Shown here piece by piece: positions 62,794 to 64,000 of a DNA stretch of 64,000 bases. This stretch comes from Acetobacter lambici (lineage in GTDB: Bacteria > Pseudomonadota > Alphaproteobacteria > Acetobacterales > Acetobacteraceae), in the NCBI RefSeq assembly GCF_011516885.1, contig NZ_WOTD01000007.1, forward strand, positions 1 to 64,000, written 5' to 3'. Below the pieces are notes generated by a model. That model had not been told where the DNA came from. It saw nothing but the letters and a program-made list of their open reading frames with translations, and made no database searches. Within the stretch, counting starts at the first letter, position 1. Every line of letters begins with the position of its first letter. The translations under genes were made by a program, and so were the position numbers.

Positions 62794-64000
62794 ATGCAGC
62801 CACTTCATGTTATTGTGCAGGCAGGTGGTCGTGGTAGTCGTCTTCGTCATCACACATGGAACAAGCCAAAATGTTTGGTTTCCGTAAATGGAAAACCAAT
62901 TCTCTATCATTTGTTCGATAGATTTCCGGATGCACATTTTGTTATTATCGGGGATTATCTTCATGAGCAGTTGAAGAAGTATCTCCAGATCAATCCACCT
63001 GACGTGCCCTATAAACTGGTGCAGGCAAGTGGAAAAGGCACCCTTTCGGGTGTGAGTCAGGCACTGGACTATATTCCAGCACAAGCGCCTTTGGTGCTAA
63101 CATGGAGTGACCTGATTATTGGAAACTTACCGCCATGGCCACAAACAGATCTGCCAGTGGTGTGCACAACAGATAGTTTTACATGCCGATGGACTGTTGC
63201 CCCTGATGGGACTTTTCATGAACAGGTCGGTAGCAAAGACGGCATTCCCGGCATGTTTTATTTCTCGCATGCTTCGGCTTTTCCAAAACCGCCAGTTCAG
63301 GGCGAGTTTATGAAATGGTTTGCCGCAAACGTAAAGCTTAGTGTTCTTCTGAATTGTCCGGATATGGAAGAACTGGGAGAGTTTTCCAGTATTGAAGAAA
63401 GCAATGATAGAGCAGGATTTTGTCGTTTTTTCAATAAGGTGGAAATTAAAGAGACGCAGGTCATAAAAACTGTTGTTGACCCACAGTACAACTCTTTGCA
63501 TGAAAAAGAAATCGCTTGGTATTCTGCGGCACAAGCGTTGGGTTTTCGGCGCATTCCAAAGATTTTTTCAAAAAATCCTTTAGTCCTTGAGCGCATTAGT
63601 GGACAGCATGCTTACGACATAAAAGATTTTACAAAACGTGAGCGTCGGGCAGTTATGGCGGACTATCTGGATTCCCTTATTGCTCTGCATGAACTTGACC
63701 GTGCTCCAGCAAATGCTGGTGCGGTAAAAGAAGTTTATCTTAATAAAACAGTGCAGCGTGTTGAGAGTGTTTCGGATATTATTATCGGATTTGAAAATGA
63801 CACCATGACAATTAATGGTAGGAAATGCAGGAATGTTTTTTCTATTAAATATATGGGAATATTGCAAAGTATATTGCATGAACTCGCAGTTGAAGAATTT
63901 GTTCCTATTCATGGAGATGCTACATTTTCTAATACATTGATAGATGATAAGTTGCGCGTGTGGTTTATTGACCCGCGTGGTTACTTTGATAAGCCAGGCA
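62794..64000 (+). CDS. Bifunctional sugar nucleotidyltransferase / phosphotransferase, incomplete at the window end
   Basis: From ATG 62794 the frame is open through the window edge (at least 402 residues). The N-terminal half (about 1-215) is an NTP-transferase: HVIVQAGGRGSRLRHHTWNKPKCLV has the GxGxR loop and PK signature. The C-terminal half looks like an aminoglycoside/choline-kinase-type fold with HGD (373-375), Asn380 and Asp393 (FIDPRGYFDKPG), the catalytic and metal ligands. Such fusions occur in capsule and LPS loci and modify sugar intermediates. Codon use is clearly AT-richer than in the flagellar genes, suggesting transfer. The upstream gap (62577-62793) shows no gene. Confidence 0.75.
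   Translation, partial: MQPLHVIVQAGGRGSRLRHHTWNKPKCLVSVNGKPILYHLFDRFPDAHFVIIGDYLHEQLKKYLQINPPDVPYKLVQASGKGTLSGVSQALDYIPAQAPLVLTWSDLIIGNLPPWPQTDLPVVCTTDSFTCRWTVAPDGTFHEQVGSKDGIPGMFYFSHASAFPKPPVQGEFMKWFAANVKLSVLLNCPDMEELGEFSSIEESNDRAGFCRFFNKVEIKETQVIKTVVDPQYNSLHEKEIAWYSAAQALGFRRIPKIFSKNPLVLERISGQHAYDIKDFTKRERRAVMADYLDSLIALHELDRAPANAGAVKEVYLNKTVQRVESVSDIIIGFENDTMTINGRKCRNVFSIKYMGILQSILHELAVEEFVPIHGDATFSNTLIDDKLRVWFIDPRGYFDKPG

Overview
This is a GC-rich alphaproteobacterial chromosome segment that most resembles Acetobacteraceae (probably Acetobacter). The pointers are alpha-type flagellar and chemotaxis gene content, a MetH/PurF/acetoin-reductase neighbourhood and heavy GC3 use. The genus is inferred, because no rRNA or other marker lies in the window. 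About two thirds of it is a flagellar and chemotaxis supercluster.

Layout. (1) 1-1180: the truncated 3' part of an IS110/IS1111-type transposase, a structured non-coding end, and a minus-strand tRNA-Thr(CGT). (2) 1.4-5.3 kb: a pqiABC-type MCE lipid-transport operon. (3) 5.5-13.3 kb: housekeeping and accessory genes: a small membrane protein, an acetoin reductase, cvpA-purF, a small HisE/MazG-like protein, B12-dependent metH and a CxCC orphan. (4) 13.4-27.8 kb: flagellar genes flgL, flgK and flgF (minus), then flgG-flgA-flgH, a bactofilin-like gene, motE, a lipoprotein gene and fliF-fliG-fliH-fliN-fliO-fliP (plus). (5) 28.4-36.8 kb: a chemotaxis operon ordered mcp-cheS-cheY1-cheA-cheW-cheR-cheB-cheY2-cheD-cheT, the same order I recall for Sinorhizobium meliloti. 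(6) 36.9-45.3 kb: an O-antigen ligase/polymerase-like gene, flhF, flhA and two tandem TPR-glycosyltransferase paralogues. (7) 45.5-62.5 kb: a lytic transglycosylase, flgI-flgJ-flgN, a lipoprotein, a GT25-like gene, a microprotein coupled to a long DUF1217 repeat protein, fliI-fliJ, a GT-A glycosyltransferase, motB-motA, fliK-flgD and a second receptor. (8) 62.8 kb to the end: an AT-richer, incomplete sugar-nucleotidyltransferase/kinase gene.

Together these genes give the MS/C-ring (fliF, fliG, fliN), part of the export gate and ATPase (flhA, fliP, fliO, fliH, fliI, fliJ), rod, rings and hook parts (flgF, flgG, flgH, flgI, flgJ, flgD, fliK), hook-filament junction (flgK, flgL, flgN), stator (motA, motB, motE) and one full chemotaxis pathway. 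Flagellin, the filament cap, flgB/C/E, fliE/M/Q/R/L and flhB are not in the window.

The most interesting material is what is embedded in the flagellar genes: five carbohydrate-active genes, a sixth just beyond, with unusually Ser/Thr-rich exported flagellar proteins (a possible appendage glycosylation system); a 333-bp tandem-repeat DUF1217 protein with a translationally coupled 50-residue microprotein; a bactofilin-like gene; a compact CheS/CheT chemotaxis system whose receptors both end in a WxxF tether; and a candidate bridge RNA at the IS end.
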